A DNA stretch of 64,000 nucleotides from positions 4,721,001-4,785,000 of the forward strand of contig AP017605.1 in the NCBI GenBank assembly GCA_002356515.1, read 5' to 3'. The notes beneath the pieces are model-generated. The model was given only the letters and a program-made list of their open reading frames with translations. It was not told the origin of the DNA and ran no database searches. This DNA is from Mesorhizobium loti. Its GTDB lineage: Bacteria > Pseudomonadota > Alphaproteobacteria > Rhizobiales > Rhizobiaceae. Below are positions 26,719 through 35,240 of this stretch, piece by piece; the stretch's first letter is position 1; the number at the start of each line of letters is the position of its first letter. Both the position numbers and the translations under genes were made by a program.

Positions 26719-26734
26719 GCCCCGACATCGGGGC
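26719..26734. promoter_or_regulatory. Palindrome between araC-type and DUF2000 genes
   Basis: GCCCCGA-CA-TCGGGGC, exact 7-base arms with a 2-base centre, in the 52-bp divergent promoter region. It could be an operator for the AraC-type regulator or a short RNA hairpin in its 5' leader. Function is inferred from position only. Confidence 0.4.
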
Positions 26735-26759
26735 ACAACCTCGAATGGTCCATTTTCTC

Positions 26760-27167
26760 ATGTTCGATACGAAATTTGCAATCGTGCTCAGGGAAGATCT
26801 GCCGGTCTGGCAGAAGCTCAACGTCACCGCCTTCCTGACCAGCGGCGTCGTCGCGCAGTTTCCTGACATCATCGGCGAGCCCTATCGCGACCGCTCAGGC
26901 AATCTTTACAATCCGCTGTCGATCCAGCCGGTCATCGTGCTGTCCGCCGACCAGGCGGCGCTGGCCACCATCCACCGGCGCGCGCTGGAGCGCGGCGTGA
27001 CGGCCTCCCTCTATGTCGAGGAGATGTTTTCCACCGGCTTCGACGCCGCCAACCGCGCTGTCTTCGCCGAGTTCGCACCCGATGACGCCAAGGTGGTCGG
27101 CATCGCGCTGCGTGCCGAGAAGAAGCTCGTCGACAAGATCACCAAAGGCGCCCGCATGCACACATAA
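26760..27167 (+). CDS. DUF2000 domain protein
   Basis: About 135 residues, beginning MFDTKFAIVLREDLPVWQKLNV, the usual opening of DUF2000 proteins, with a peptidyl-tRNA-hydrolase-like fold expected from the family. Later conserved blocks are NLYNPLSIQPVIVLSAD and VEEMFSTGFDAANR. An ATG five codons earlier (26745) is an alternative start; neither has a strong ribosome site. It is divergent from the AraC-type gene and probably its regulatory target. The catalytic role of the family is unknown to me. Confidence 0.82.
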   Translation: MFDTKFAIVLREDLPVWQKLNVTAFLTSGVVAQFPDIIGEPYRDRSGNLYNPLSIQPVIVLSADQAALATIHRRALERGVTASLYVEEMFSTGFDAANRAVFAEFAPDDAKVVGIALRAEKKLVDKITKGARMHT

Positions 27168-27171
27168 GGGT

Positions 27172-28410
27172 TCAATCGGCTGGCTGCCGCCGATCGAGAA
27201 CAGCGGCATACAGTGCCGCCAGCAATGCGAGTGCCGCCGATATCAGCATCGTGACCAACAGCGCAGGGATCGACCCTGCCAGGAACAGGCCGGCGATGGC
27301 GGCTATGAGTGCTCCGCCGCCGATCCGCATCGCGGCGGCCAGTCCTGCGGCGGTGCCGACCAGATCCTGTCGCACCGACAAGGCGCCGCTGTTGGCGGCA
27401 GGCATGGTCAATCCATTGCCGACGCCGATGAACAGGCAAGGTCCGAAGAAGGCCAGGATGTGCGCGATGCCAAAGCCTGACAGGACCAGACCGACCAACA
27501 GGCCAGCGCAGGTCAGCAGGCGCGCAAAGACAAGCGTGGCGGCGAGCGAGGTCTTCGCGGCGTAGCGCCCGGCCAGATAGCTGCCGAGAATGAAGCCGGT
27601 TGGAACCAATCCCATGTAAAGGCCGAGCTTCGCGCTTGATCCACCGAGCGCGTCGCCGACGACCAATGGGGCTCCGCCCAGGAACACATAAAGCACCCCC
27701 ATCGAGGCGGCCATGCACAGCGTGTAGGCCCAAAACCGCGCTGAACCCAGGAGCAGCCCATAGGAGGCAAGGTAGTTCCTGTTCGATCTCGGTAATGGAA
27801 TTCTTCTGATCTCGCGCATGGACAGGGCGAAGGCGGCTATCCCGAGGATCGCAAAGACAACGAAGCTTGAGCGCCATCCGAACAGCTCGTCCAGCGATCC
27901 GCCAAACAAAGGACCGACCATGGGCGCGAGCGCCCACCCCATGGCGAGGTAACCGAATTTGCTGGCGGCTTCGCGCTCGTCCGATGTCTCCTTGATGATG
28001 ACCAAGGCGACCGAATAGCAGGGGCCGATGCACGCCTGCATCGCGCGAAACAGAAGGAAAGTGCCGATATTGGGAGCCAGAGCGCAGCCGATGGACGCCG
28101 CGACGAAGATCGAGAGGGATATCAAGACGACCAGCCTGCGCCCAAATCGGTCCGATAGTGCGCCCCCGATGGCCTCTATGACGGCGGTGATGATCGCAAA
28201 GCCGGCAACCGACAGATTGACCAATGCGAAATCAGCTTGGAACGTTGCGGCAATGTTCGGCAGCGACGGCAAAATCATGTTCACCGGCAGCACGGCAAGA
28301 GCCGAAAGCAGGATAAGGGTAATTAGCCGGGGTGGAGCAACGGGTTTGGGGACGACCGTTGTCTCGAGCATGTCCGTGCCCGGACTCCGAATGGGGTTAT
28401 CGCTCGCCAT
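27172..28410 (-). CDS. Bcr/CflA-type MFS multidrug efflux transporter
   Basis: Inner-membrane drug:proton antiporter of the major facilitator superfamily, 412 residues, 12 predicted helices. Motif A is visible as GGALSDRFGRRLVVL after helix 2, and the C-terminal half has GYLAMGWALAPMVGPLFGGSLDELFGWR. The N-terminus resembles the Bcr/CflA branch (LITLILLSALAVLPVNMILPSLPNIA), whose members export bicyclomycin, chloramphenicol or related drugs. Start at 28410 (MASDNPIRS) follows GGTGAGCGAG; the frame remains open upstream but only through a terminator-containing leader. Expression is probably controlled by the attenuator at 28477-28625. Confidence 0.9.
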   Translation of the reverse strand: MASDNPIRSPGTDMLETTVVPKPVAPPRLITLILLSALAVLPVNMILPSLPNIAATFQADFALVNLSVAGFAIITAVIEAIGGALSDRFGRRLVVLISLSIFVAASIGCALAPNIGTFLLFRAMQACIGPCYSVALVIIKETSDEREAASKFGYLAMGWALAPMVGPLFGGSLDELFGWRSSFVVFAILGIAAFALSMREIRRIPLPRSNRNYLASYGLLLGSARFWAYTLCMAASMGVLYVFLGGAPLVVGDALGGSSAKLGLYMGLVPTGFILGSYLAGRYAAKTSLAATLVFARLLTCAGLLVGLVLSGFGIAHILAFFGPCLFIGVGNGLTMPAANSGALSVRQDLVGTAAGLAAAMRIGGGALIAAIAGLFLAGSIPALLVTMLISAALALLAALYAAVLDRRQPAD

Positions 28411-28476
28411 GATCTCGCTCACCTTGTCGGTGGGATTGAAGGGAGGGTCTGACGGGGCGGCCCAAATTCCGGGCAT

Positions 28477-28498
28477 AAAAAAGGCCCCGTCAGGAGCC
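28477..28498 (-). terminator. Intrinsic terminator in the leader of the efflux pump (attenuator)
   Basis: On the minus strand GGCTCC-TGAC-GGGGCC forms a 6-bp stem (one G-U pair) followed directly by six T (28482-28477). It lies 67 bp before the transporter start on the same strand and after a short leader peptide, so it would stop transcription before the pump gene unless overridden. Confidence 0.7.
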
Positions 28499-28506
28499 TG
28501 CTTACC

Positions 28507-28553
28507 GCGCATGGGTGCTTTCGCCGGATGGTTACACCATCCTGCCCATGCGC
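28507..28553 (-). ncRNA. Leader RNA stem-loops preceding the attenuator
   Basis: On the minus strand GCGCATGGG (28553-28545) pairs with CCCATGCGC (28515-28507), an exact 9-bp helix. Inside it GGATGG/CCATCC (28542-28537 with 28531-28526) forms a second 6-bp stem whose loop contains the UAA stop of the leader peptide. A ribosome on the leader would disrupt both stems, coupling translation to downstream folding. Confidence 0.6.
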
Positions 28554-28588
28554 TCCCTTACGACGATCAAAACCATTGCGATGTTCAT
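28532..28588 (-). CDS. Putative leader peptide of the efflux-pump attenuator
   Basis: An 18-residue open frame, MNIAMVLIVVRERMGRMV, ending in TAA inside the loop of the inner leader hairpin. It has no Shine-Dalgarno, but the predicted promoter would start RNA at or within about 2 bases of its ATG, so it would be read as a leaderless message, as known for the Sinorhizobium trpL leader peptide. The RER triplet resembles the basic-X-basic stalling motif of macrolide-responsive leader peptides. Translation is not shown; the assignment rests on the arrangement of promoter, ORF, hairpins and terminator. Confidence 0.55.
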   Translation of the reverse strand: MNIAMVLIVVRERMGRMV

Positions 28589-28596
28589 GGCGCCAG

Positions 28597-28625
28597 AGCT
28601 AGGCGCAAAAGGTGCATGTCGTCAA
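28597..28625 (-). promoter_or_regulatory. Sigma-70-type promoter for efflux-pump leader
   Basis: TTGACG (28625-28620) and CTAGCT (28602-28597) on the minus strand with a 17-base spacer, close to the rhizobial consensus CTTGAC-N17-CTATAT. Transcription would begin about 28588-28591, coinciding with the ATG of the leader peptide. Confidence 0.6.
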
Positions 28626-28679
28626 GGCAGCACGCGCTCGGACGTCGATCGGCAACAGCGCCATGCAAGTGGTCTGCCG

Positions 28680-28718
28680 GAGCAATTCCAGGAACAAGAG
28701 TGAAATGGTGAATTGCTC
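28680..28718. repeat. Short palindromic intergenic repeat
   Basis: GAGCAATTC (28680-28688) and GAATTGCTC (28710-28718) are exact inverted 9-mers flanking a central CAGGAACAAGAGTGAAATGGT. I recall very similar GAGCAATTCC...GAATTGCTC units being common between genes in rhizobial genomes. It lies between the divergent efflux-pump leader and the DMT gene. Confidence 0.55.
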
Positions 28719-28821
28719 TAAGCCTGTCGGCGCGTCTTGTTGTGCCAGACGCTTTTGGCTTGCCGGCAAGCGACAATTCCCGCAAAGGTGGGCTCCAGCC
28801 CCGCTTTTCCCCGGCCTGCAA

Positions 28822-29763
28822 GTGAATGCTTCCCAAAGATATGTCGAGAGCGCGACGCCGCCCGTGGCGATTCTGTGCATGCTCACCACCTACGTCTTCT
28901 TCACCTTCCTCGACACCTCAAGCAAATATCTCGTCCTGGCCGGCGTTTCCGCGCTGATCGTCGCCTGGGTGCGTTTTGCCGTGCATGTCGTGCTGGTCGG
29001 CACGCTGCTGCGCGGCTGGCGCGAACCCATGCGGTTTCGCCCGGTCAACCTGCCGGCGCATGTGTTGCGCGGTGTGTTCCTGTTCGGCTCGACCATGTGC
29101 AACATCTTGGCCCTGCGCTCCCTGCAACTGGCCGAGACGACGTCGATCTATTTCTTCGGGCCGATGGTGATCACCGCACTTGCCGGCCCACTGCTCGGCG
29201 AGTGGGCCGGTTGGCGGCGCTGGCTGGCCATTCTGGCTGCCTTCGCCGGGGTCCTGATCATCACAAGGCCGGGTGTCGGCGTCTTCGGCATCGGCCATCT
29301 TTTCGCGCTCGGCTCGATGCTGTCGAACTGCTTCTATGTCATCATGACGCGCCGCATGTCGTCGACCGAGACGCCAGAAAGCCTGATCCTGTTTTCGGCG
29401 CTGGCGCCGACGGTGCTGCTTTTGCCCATGCTGCCGTTTTCCTTCTCGCTGCCGCATGATGGCTGGCACTGGTTCATCCTGCTCATGCTTGGCGTGTTCG
29501 GTGGTGTCGGGCACTGGCTGCTGGTGCAGGCCTATCGGCTGGCGACGACCACGGCGCTGGCGCCCTATCCCTATTCGCAGATGGTGTGGATGATCATTTC
29601 CGGCTGGATCGTCTTCAAGCAGTTCCCGGATCGCTGGACGCTGGTCGGCGCCGCCATCATCGTCGTCAGCGGCCTCTATATCGTCCATCGCGAGCACCGG
29701 CTTCGGCTGCAGAGCCGCGCGGCCTCCGATGTCGAGGCCGAAGCGCTGGCAAAAAAACTTTGA
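28822..29763 (+). CDS. EamA/DMT-family transporter
   Basis: Inner-membrane permease of the drug/metabolite transporter superfamily, about 313 residues with ten helices in two EamA repeats. The first starts at AILCMLTTYVFFTFLDTSSK, with RSLQLAETTSIYFFGPM marking the end of repeat 1 and YPYSQMVWMIISGWIVFKQF in repeat 2. The start is uncertain: there is no ATG in the expected region. GTG at 28822 or GTG at 28863 are candidates and neither has a convincing ribosome site. Substrate unknown. It precedes the LacI-type gene by 78 bp and may share its transcript. Confidence 0.83.
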   Translation: MNASQRYVESATPPVAILCMLTTYVFFTFLDTSSKYLVLAGVSALIVAWVRFAVHVVLVGTLLRGWREPMRFRPVNLPAHVLRGVFLFGSTMCNILALRSLQLAETTSIYFFGPMVITALAGPLLGEWAGWRRWLAILAAFAGVLIITRPGVGVFGIGHLFALGSMLSNCFYVIMTRRMSSTETPESLILFSALAPTVLLLPMLPFSFSLPHDGWHWFILLMLGVFGGVGHWLLVQAYRLATTTALAPYPYSQMVWMIISGWIVFKQFPDRWTLVGAAIIVVSGLYIVHREHRLRLQSRAASDVEAEALAKKL

Positions 29764-29841
29764 TTTGCCCCCGATCGGTGGCATAACGCCGCCTTTAAAC
29801 AGTTTAGGTCGGAATTCAGGTCGTTCGGGGGGCGCAAGGCG

Positions 29842-30864
29842 CTGGCACAAAAAATCAAGCTTTCGACGATCGCCGATGCACTCGGCGTGTCCACCGCCAC
29901 CGTGTCCCTGGCGCTGCGCGACAGCCCGCTGGTGGCCGGCTCGACGCGCGACCGCATCAAGGAACATGCGCGCGCCATCGGCTATATCTACAACCGCCGC
30001 GCCGCCAGCTTGCGCACTTCGCGCTCGGGCATTGTCGGCGTCGTCGTGCACGACATCATGAATCCGTTCTTCGCCGAGATCCTGCGCTCGATCGAAAGCG
30101 AGCTCGACCGCAGCCGGCAGACCTTCATCCTGTCCAACCACTACGACCAGCTCGAAAAGCAGCGCACCTTCATCGACACGCTGCTGCAGCTCGGCGCCGA
30201 CGGCGTCATCATGTCGCCGGCCATCGGCACCCCGGCTTCGGACATCCTGATGGCCGAGGAAAACGGCCTGCCGGCGGTGCTGATCGCGCGCACCGTCGAG
30301 GGTGCCGACGTGCCGGTGTTTCGCGGCGACGATTCCTATGGCACCGGGCTTGCCACCAACCATTTGATCTCGCTTGGCCACAAGCGCATCGCCATGATCG
30401 GCGGCACCGACCAGACCTCGACCGGCCGCGACCGCTACCAGGGCTACGTCAACGCCATGGAGGCGGCAGGGCTCGAAGTCAGGCCGTCCTGGCGCATCGC
30501 CGGCCCGCGCACCAAGCAGGCCGGCTTCGAGGCCGCCGGGCAGTTCCTGGCGCTGAAGGACAAACCGACCGCCGCCTGTTGCTGGAACGATCTCGTCGCC
30601 ATCGGCCTGATGAACGGCATTGCGCGCGCCGGGCTGGTGCCGGGCATCGACATTTCCGTGACCGGCTATGACGATCTCGAGGAGGCGGCGATCGCCACAC
30701 CGGCGCTGACCACCGTCTGGAACGGCCAGCGCGAGGTCGGCCGCCGCGCCGCCAGCGCGCTGCTCGACAAGCTCAACGGGCAGACGGTGCGGCCCTCGCA
30801 GGAATTGATCAAGCCGGAACTGCATGTGCGTCAGTCGACCGGCAAGCCGGTGGAGCGCGCATGA
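29842..30864 (+). CDS. LacI-family transcriptional regulator, probable CTG start
   Basis: Sugar-type repressor of about 340 residues with the N-terminal LacI helix-turn-helix KLSTIADALGVSTATVSLALRDSP and hinge helix RRAASLRTSRSG, then a type 1 periplasmic-binding domain (VGVVVHDIMNPFFAEIL through ISVTGYDDLEEAA). The first usual start codon (GTG 29887) falls inside the helix-turn-helix and would destroy it. In frame upstream back to the stop at 29761 there is no ATG, GTG or TTG; CTG at 29842, giving LAQKIKLSTIA, fits the family's MAQKIKLSTIA opening. It overlaps the dehydrogenase gene by 4 bases and probably controls it. Confidence 0.85.
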   Translation: MAQKIKLSTIADALGVSTATVSLALRDSPLVAGSTRDRIKEHARAIGYIYNRRAASLRTSRSGIVGVVVHDIMNPFFAEILRSIESELDRSRQTFILSNHYDQLEKQRTFIDTLLQLGADGVIMSPAIGTPASDILMAEENGLPAVLIARTVEGADVPVFRGDDSYGTGLATNHLISLGHKRIAMIGGTDQTSTGRDRYQGYVNAMEAAGLEVRPSWRIAGPRTKQAGFEAAGQFLALKDKPTAACCWNDLVAIGLMNGIARAGLVPGIDISVTGYDDLEEAAIATPALTTVWNGQREVGRRAASALLDKLNGQTVRPSQELIKPELHVRQSTGKPVERA

Positions 30865-31844
30865 CCGAGGCCGAACAGCTGCAAGCCGTCGCCATTCTGG
30901 TGCCGGCGGACTTCAGCGACCATGCCGTCAGGCGCATCGATCGCACCTTCAAGCAGGTCAGCATCGAGCGCGCCGATCCGGCGCTGGTCACCGAGGAGAT
31001 GCGCCGCACGGTGCGTGGCATTGCCTCCTTTGCCGGCATCAGCGCGGCGATGATGGACGCGCTGCCCAATCTCGAAGTCATCGCCTCCTTTGGCGTCGGC
31101 TATGATTCGGTCGATGTCGGCCACGCCGCGGCGAAGAACATCATGGTCACCAACACGCCCGATGTCCTGACCGAGGAGGTCGCCGACACCGCGATCGGCC
31201 TACTGATCAACACGATCCGTGACCTGCCACGCGCGGAAAACTGGCTGCGTGACGGCAGTTGGGTGCGCAAGGGCAACTATCCGCTGACCCGGCTGACCTT
31301 GCGCGCGCGCCGCGTCGGCATTTTCGGCATGGGCCGCATCGGGCAGGCCATTGCCCGGCGGCTTGAGGCGTTCGGCCTGCCGGTCGCCTATCATAACCGG
31401 CGCCGTGTCGAAGGGCTTGCCTACCAGTACCATTCGACGCTGAAGGGCCTTGCCCAAGCGGTCGACACGCTGATTTCGGTGGCGCCCGGTGGCGCTTCGA
31501 CGCAGAAGGCGGTCAATGCCGAGATCCTGTCGGCGCTAGGCGCCAACGGCGTCTTCGTCAATATCGGCCGTGGCAGCACGGTCGACGAGGCGGCCCTTGC
31601 GGCGGCGCTCGCCGATGGCACCATCGCCGCCGCCGGGCTCGATGTCTTCGCCGACGAACCGAACGTGCCCAAGGCGCTGCTCGACGCGCCAAACACCTCT
31701 CTGTTGCCGCATGTCGGCTCGGCTTCGGAGCACACACGCCGCGCCATGGCCGATCTGTGCGTCGACAATCTGGTGTCCTGGTTCACCGAGCGCCGGTCGC
31801 TGACGCCGGTGCCGGAGACGGCGCACGTCAAGGCTCCCGGCTGA
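30861..31844 (+). CDS. D-isomer-specific 2-hydroxyacid dehydrogenase (hydroxypyruvate/glyoxylate reductase-like)
   Basis: NAD(P)H-dependent reductase of 327 residues. The nucleotide-binding fingerprint is GIFGMGRIGQAIA (glycines 156, 158, 161). The catalytic Arg lies in NIGRGSTVDE, the Glu follows in DVFADEPNVP and the His is in LLPHVGSAS. The sequence resembles the GhrB-like group acting on hydroxypyruvate, glyoxylate or 2-ketogluconate. It is translationally coupled to the LacI-type regulator (ATGA overlap), which suggests induction by a sugar-acid substrate. The precise substrate cannot be read from sequence. Confidence 0.9.
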   Translation: MTEAEQLQAVAILVPADFSDHAVRRIDRTFKQVSIERADPALVTEEMRRTVRGIASFAGISAAMMDALPNLEVIASFGVGYDSVDVGHAAAKNIMVTNTPDVLTEEVADTAIGLLINTIRDLPRAENWLRDGSWVRKGNYPLTRLTLRARRVGIFGMGRIGQAIARRLEAFGLPVAYHNRRRVEGLAYQYHSTLKGLAQAVDTLISVAPGGASTQKAVNAEILSALGANGVFVNIGRGSTVDEAALAAALADGTIAAAGLDVFADEPNVPKALLDAPNTSLLPHVGSASEHTRRAMADLCVDNLVSWFTERRSLTPVPETAHVKAPG

Positions 31845-31864
31845 GTGCCAGGCTGCCACATTTA

Positions 31865-31880
31865 TTAACGTCGGCTTAAC
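31865..31880 (+). promoter_or_regulatory. CtrA-type binding site, TTAA-N7-TTAAC
   Basis: TTAA at 31865-31868 and TTAAC at 31876-31880 separated by 7 bases exactly match the alphaproteobacterial CtrA consensus. It lies about 50 bp before the start of the small exported protein at 31928, a normal distance for an activator or repressor site. Not supported by anything beyond sequence and position. Confidence 0.55.
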
Positions 31881-31927
31881 CCTTTGGAATCATTGTTCAT
31901 CCTGTGCGCGGGCATGGATGAAGAACG

Positions 31928-32326
31928 ATGAGAGTGCTTTCCGCCTTTGTTGCAATCACCGCCCTGTTTGGGGGCGCCCAGCTGTTTCATGGCGGCAATG
32001 GGGAAAGCGTCGCCGAAGAGGTCACGCCGTCCAACAGCTACAGGCTGGTCGCCAATGGCGACCAGGGAGCCTGCGCGGTGACGCGGGGCGCTTCGATTTC
32101 GGATGGCTTGTCCCTGCTTACCGTCGCTCCGACATGCCGTCGTCTGCTGCCTGGCATAGAGCGGGCAAAGTTTTGGCGTGACCAGAATGACGGCACGGTG
32201 GCCTTCAGCGCCAACGGCGTCGATCCGATTGTCATCTTCGCCGTGGCGGATGGCGACGGTTACGAATCCTATGCGCCAGCCACGCCCTTGCTGTCGCTGG
32301 CGGGCGACCGCAAGACTGACGACTGA
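31928..32326 (+). CDS. Small exported protein, possibly AprI/Inh-type protease inhibitor
   Basis: 132 residues with a short signal peptide (MRVLSAFVAITALFGGAQLF). The mature region SNSYRLVANGDQGACAVTRG followed by LTVAPTCRRLLPGIERAKFWRDQNDGTVAFS has the two cysteines, the Trp and the layout of the AprI/Inh family of beta-barrel metalloprotease inhibitors. No cognate metalloprotease is encoded nearby, so the inhibitor function is tentative. It has a CtrA-like site upstream and abuts the stop of the leftward amidotransferase-type gene. Confidence 0.68.
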   Translation: MRVLSAFVAITALFGGAQLFHGGNGESVAEEVTPSNSYRLVANGDQGACAVTRGASISDGLSLLTVAPTCRRLLPGIERAKFWRDQNDGTVAFSANGVDPIVIFAVADGDGYESYAPATPLLSLAGDRKTDD

Positions 32327-33118
32327 TTACTCCGCGGCGGCCCGCGCACCGGCCTTCGCGGCGGCGTGCAAGCGCACGGCATCCCCGAAGGCGCGGAAGA
32401 TCTTGGCCGAGTTGCTGTCCGAGTTGACCCAGTATTCCGGATGCCACTGGACGCCGACGGCGAAGGCGCGGGCGCCCTTGACCGAAACCGCTTCGACCGT
32501 TCCGTCAGTGGCGACAGCCTCGATCTCAAGCTTCGAACCCAGCCGGTCGATCGCCTGGCGATGCAAGGAATTGACCTTGATCTCGCCGGCGCCGAACACG
32601 CCGGCCAGGCAACTGCCCGGCTTGATCGAAATGGTCTGGTGGATGACGAAGCGCTCATCCTGTTTGTCGCTCACCGGTGCGCGGTGGTCGAGCGAACCCT
32701 CGCGCTCCTGGATCTCGGTGCCCAGAGTGCCGCCGAGCGCGACGTTCAATTCCTGGATGCCGCGGCAAATGGCGAGCAGCGGCACGCCGCGCTCGATCGC
32801 CCGGCGAATCAGCGGCAGCGTGGTGGCGTCGCGCGCCGGATCATAGGGACCGTTGGCTTCGCTGGCATCGCCACCGTAGAGCGAGGGGTGCACGTTGGAT
32901 TTCGAGCCGGTGACCATGACGCCGTCGACCGAGGACAGGAGTTCGTCGAAGTCGAGCCTGTCGCCGAACGACGGCACCAGCAGCGGGAACACGCCCGCTC
33001 CAGTGATCGCGGCTTCCAGATATTGCTGCGGGGCGGCATGCCAGGTGTAGTTGTCGAACTGACGGACGTCGGTCGATATGGCGACGAGCGGCTGCTGCAT
33101 TTTGGCTCTGGTTTCCAT
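32327..33118 (-). CDS. Class I glutamine amidotransferase-type gamma-glutamyl hydrolase
   Basis: 263-residue enzyme of the peptidase C26 group, which includes gamma-glutamyl-GABA hydrolase. The nucleophile Cys118 is in LLAICRGIQELN, and His227/Glu229 in GVQWHPEYW complete the triad. It could cleave a gamma-glutamyl amine made by the glutamine synthetase-like ligase at 18-20 kb, although the genes are 12 kb apart. Start at 33118 (METRAKMQQPLVAISTD); an ATG six codons later is an alternative. It is transcribed divergently from the TRAP binding-protein gene. Confidence 0.87.
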   Translation of the reverse strand: METRAKMQQPLVAISTDVRQFDNYTWHAAPQQYLEAAITGAGVFPLLVPSFGDRLDFDELLSSVDGVMVTGSKSNVHPSLYGGDASEANGPYDPARDATTLPLIRRAIERGVPLLAICRGIQELNVALGGTLGTEIQEREGSLDHRAPVSDKQDERFVIHQTISIKPGSCLAGVFGAGEIKVNSLHRQAIDRLGSKLEIEAVATDGTVEAVSVKGARAFAVGVQWHPEYWVNSDSNSAKIFRAFGDAVRLHAAAKAGARAAAE

Positions 33119-33148
33119 CTGGCAAGGGATATCCTGCCTTCAAAATAG

Positions 33149-34474
<1,326 letters not shown>

Positions 34475-34500
34475 AACGACCCCATAGCATTCGTCGAAGA

Positions 34501-34534
34501 GACCCCGGGCGTGTCGCCCGGGGTCTTTCTTTTT
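34501..34534 (+). terminator. Rho-independent terminator of the TRAP binding-protein gene
   Basis: GACCCCGGGC (34501-34510) and GCCCGGGGTC (34516-34525) form a perfect 10-bp stem with a 5-base loop, followed by TTTCTTTTT. It lies 27 bp past the stop at 34474 and abuts the end of the convergent VOC gene. Confidence 0.9.
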
Positions 34535-34908
34535 CAGGTCGCAGAGCTGCCGATCTCGACCAGTATTCCGCCCGGCGCAAGGCAATAGAATGTCGTTGAC
34601 TTGAAGCCGCCGCGCGTCAGGTTCTCGACCGCGCCCGGCGCGAAGCCTGCCTCAGTCAATTCGGCCTGCTTGGCATGCACAAGGTCTGGGTTGCCGACGA
34701 AAAAGCCGACGTGAAAGCCGTCCGGGTAAGCGGCAGGTTCGCCCTTGCCGGGCCTCATCAAATTGAGGGCAAAGCCATCGGCTCCGCGCAGGATGGCGAA
34801 GGCTTGCCTGCCGCGCATGGCGACAAGTTCGAAGCCGAAATGGCTGGTGAAGAAGCCGGCAAGGGCCGCGACTTCCGATGTGGTGAGGTTGAGGTGGTTC
34901 AGTTTCAT
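34534..34908 (-). CDS. VOC-family (glyoxalase-like) protein
   Basis: 124-residue vicinal-oxygen-chelate protein beginning MKLNHLNLTTSEVAALAGFF, with GFHVGFFVGNPDLVHAKQAEL and the C-terminal FYCLAPGGILVEIGSS. His5 and the Glu near the end (LVEIG) would be metal ligands. The family spans glyoxalase I, dioxygenases and antibiotic-binding proteins, so substrate is open. Start at 34908 follows AGGACAAAG. It converges on the TRAP binding-protein gene across the shared terminator. Confidence 0.83.
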   Translation of the reverse strand: MKLNHLNLTTSEVAALAGFFTSHFGFELVAMRGRQAFAILRGADGFALNLMRPGKGEPAAYPDGFHVGFFVGNPDLVHAKQAELTEAGFAPGAVENLTRGGFKSTTFYCLAPGGILVEIGSSAT

Positions 34909-35240
34909 GGTCTTTGTCCTGTCACGGTTGAAACGCGGACAGGCTTGGCTGCAGACCGAGAACAGGCGGGACCGTGGCATCAGGAAATCCGGACATGACC
35001 CAACCGGCCCACGGGCTTTCGCCTCGCTTGCCGGCCGCGGGTTCTCCCGCATATTCATGCGGCGAACAGGCCTCCGCCGAGCATGATCCGAAAAGTCGCG
35101 TCCGGCATTCGGACAAGATCAGGCTCGAAAAAAGGAACGGAAGAGACCGGACTACCGAACCGGTCATGTCTTTTTCGGCGCCGGCTGGATAGCCGATCGG
35201 CGGTGTGGCCGCAAGCGGCCGCGGCGCGACCGGCCTTGGC
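34909..35240. other. 332-bp intergenic region
   Basis: Lies between the VOC gene start and the alcohol dehydrogenase stop, both leftward. It presumably contains the VOC promoter. The only structure noted is GGCCGC-AA-GCGGCC near 35208-35221. No gene is supported. Confidence 0.5.

Noticed and set aside
28918..30825. 635-codon leftward frame
   Set aside because: Spans three rightward features including the DMT and LacI genes; Arg/Gln/His-rich antisense artefact.
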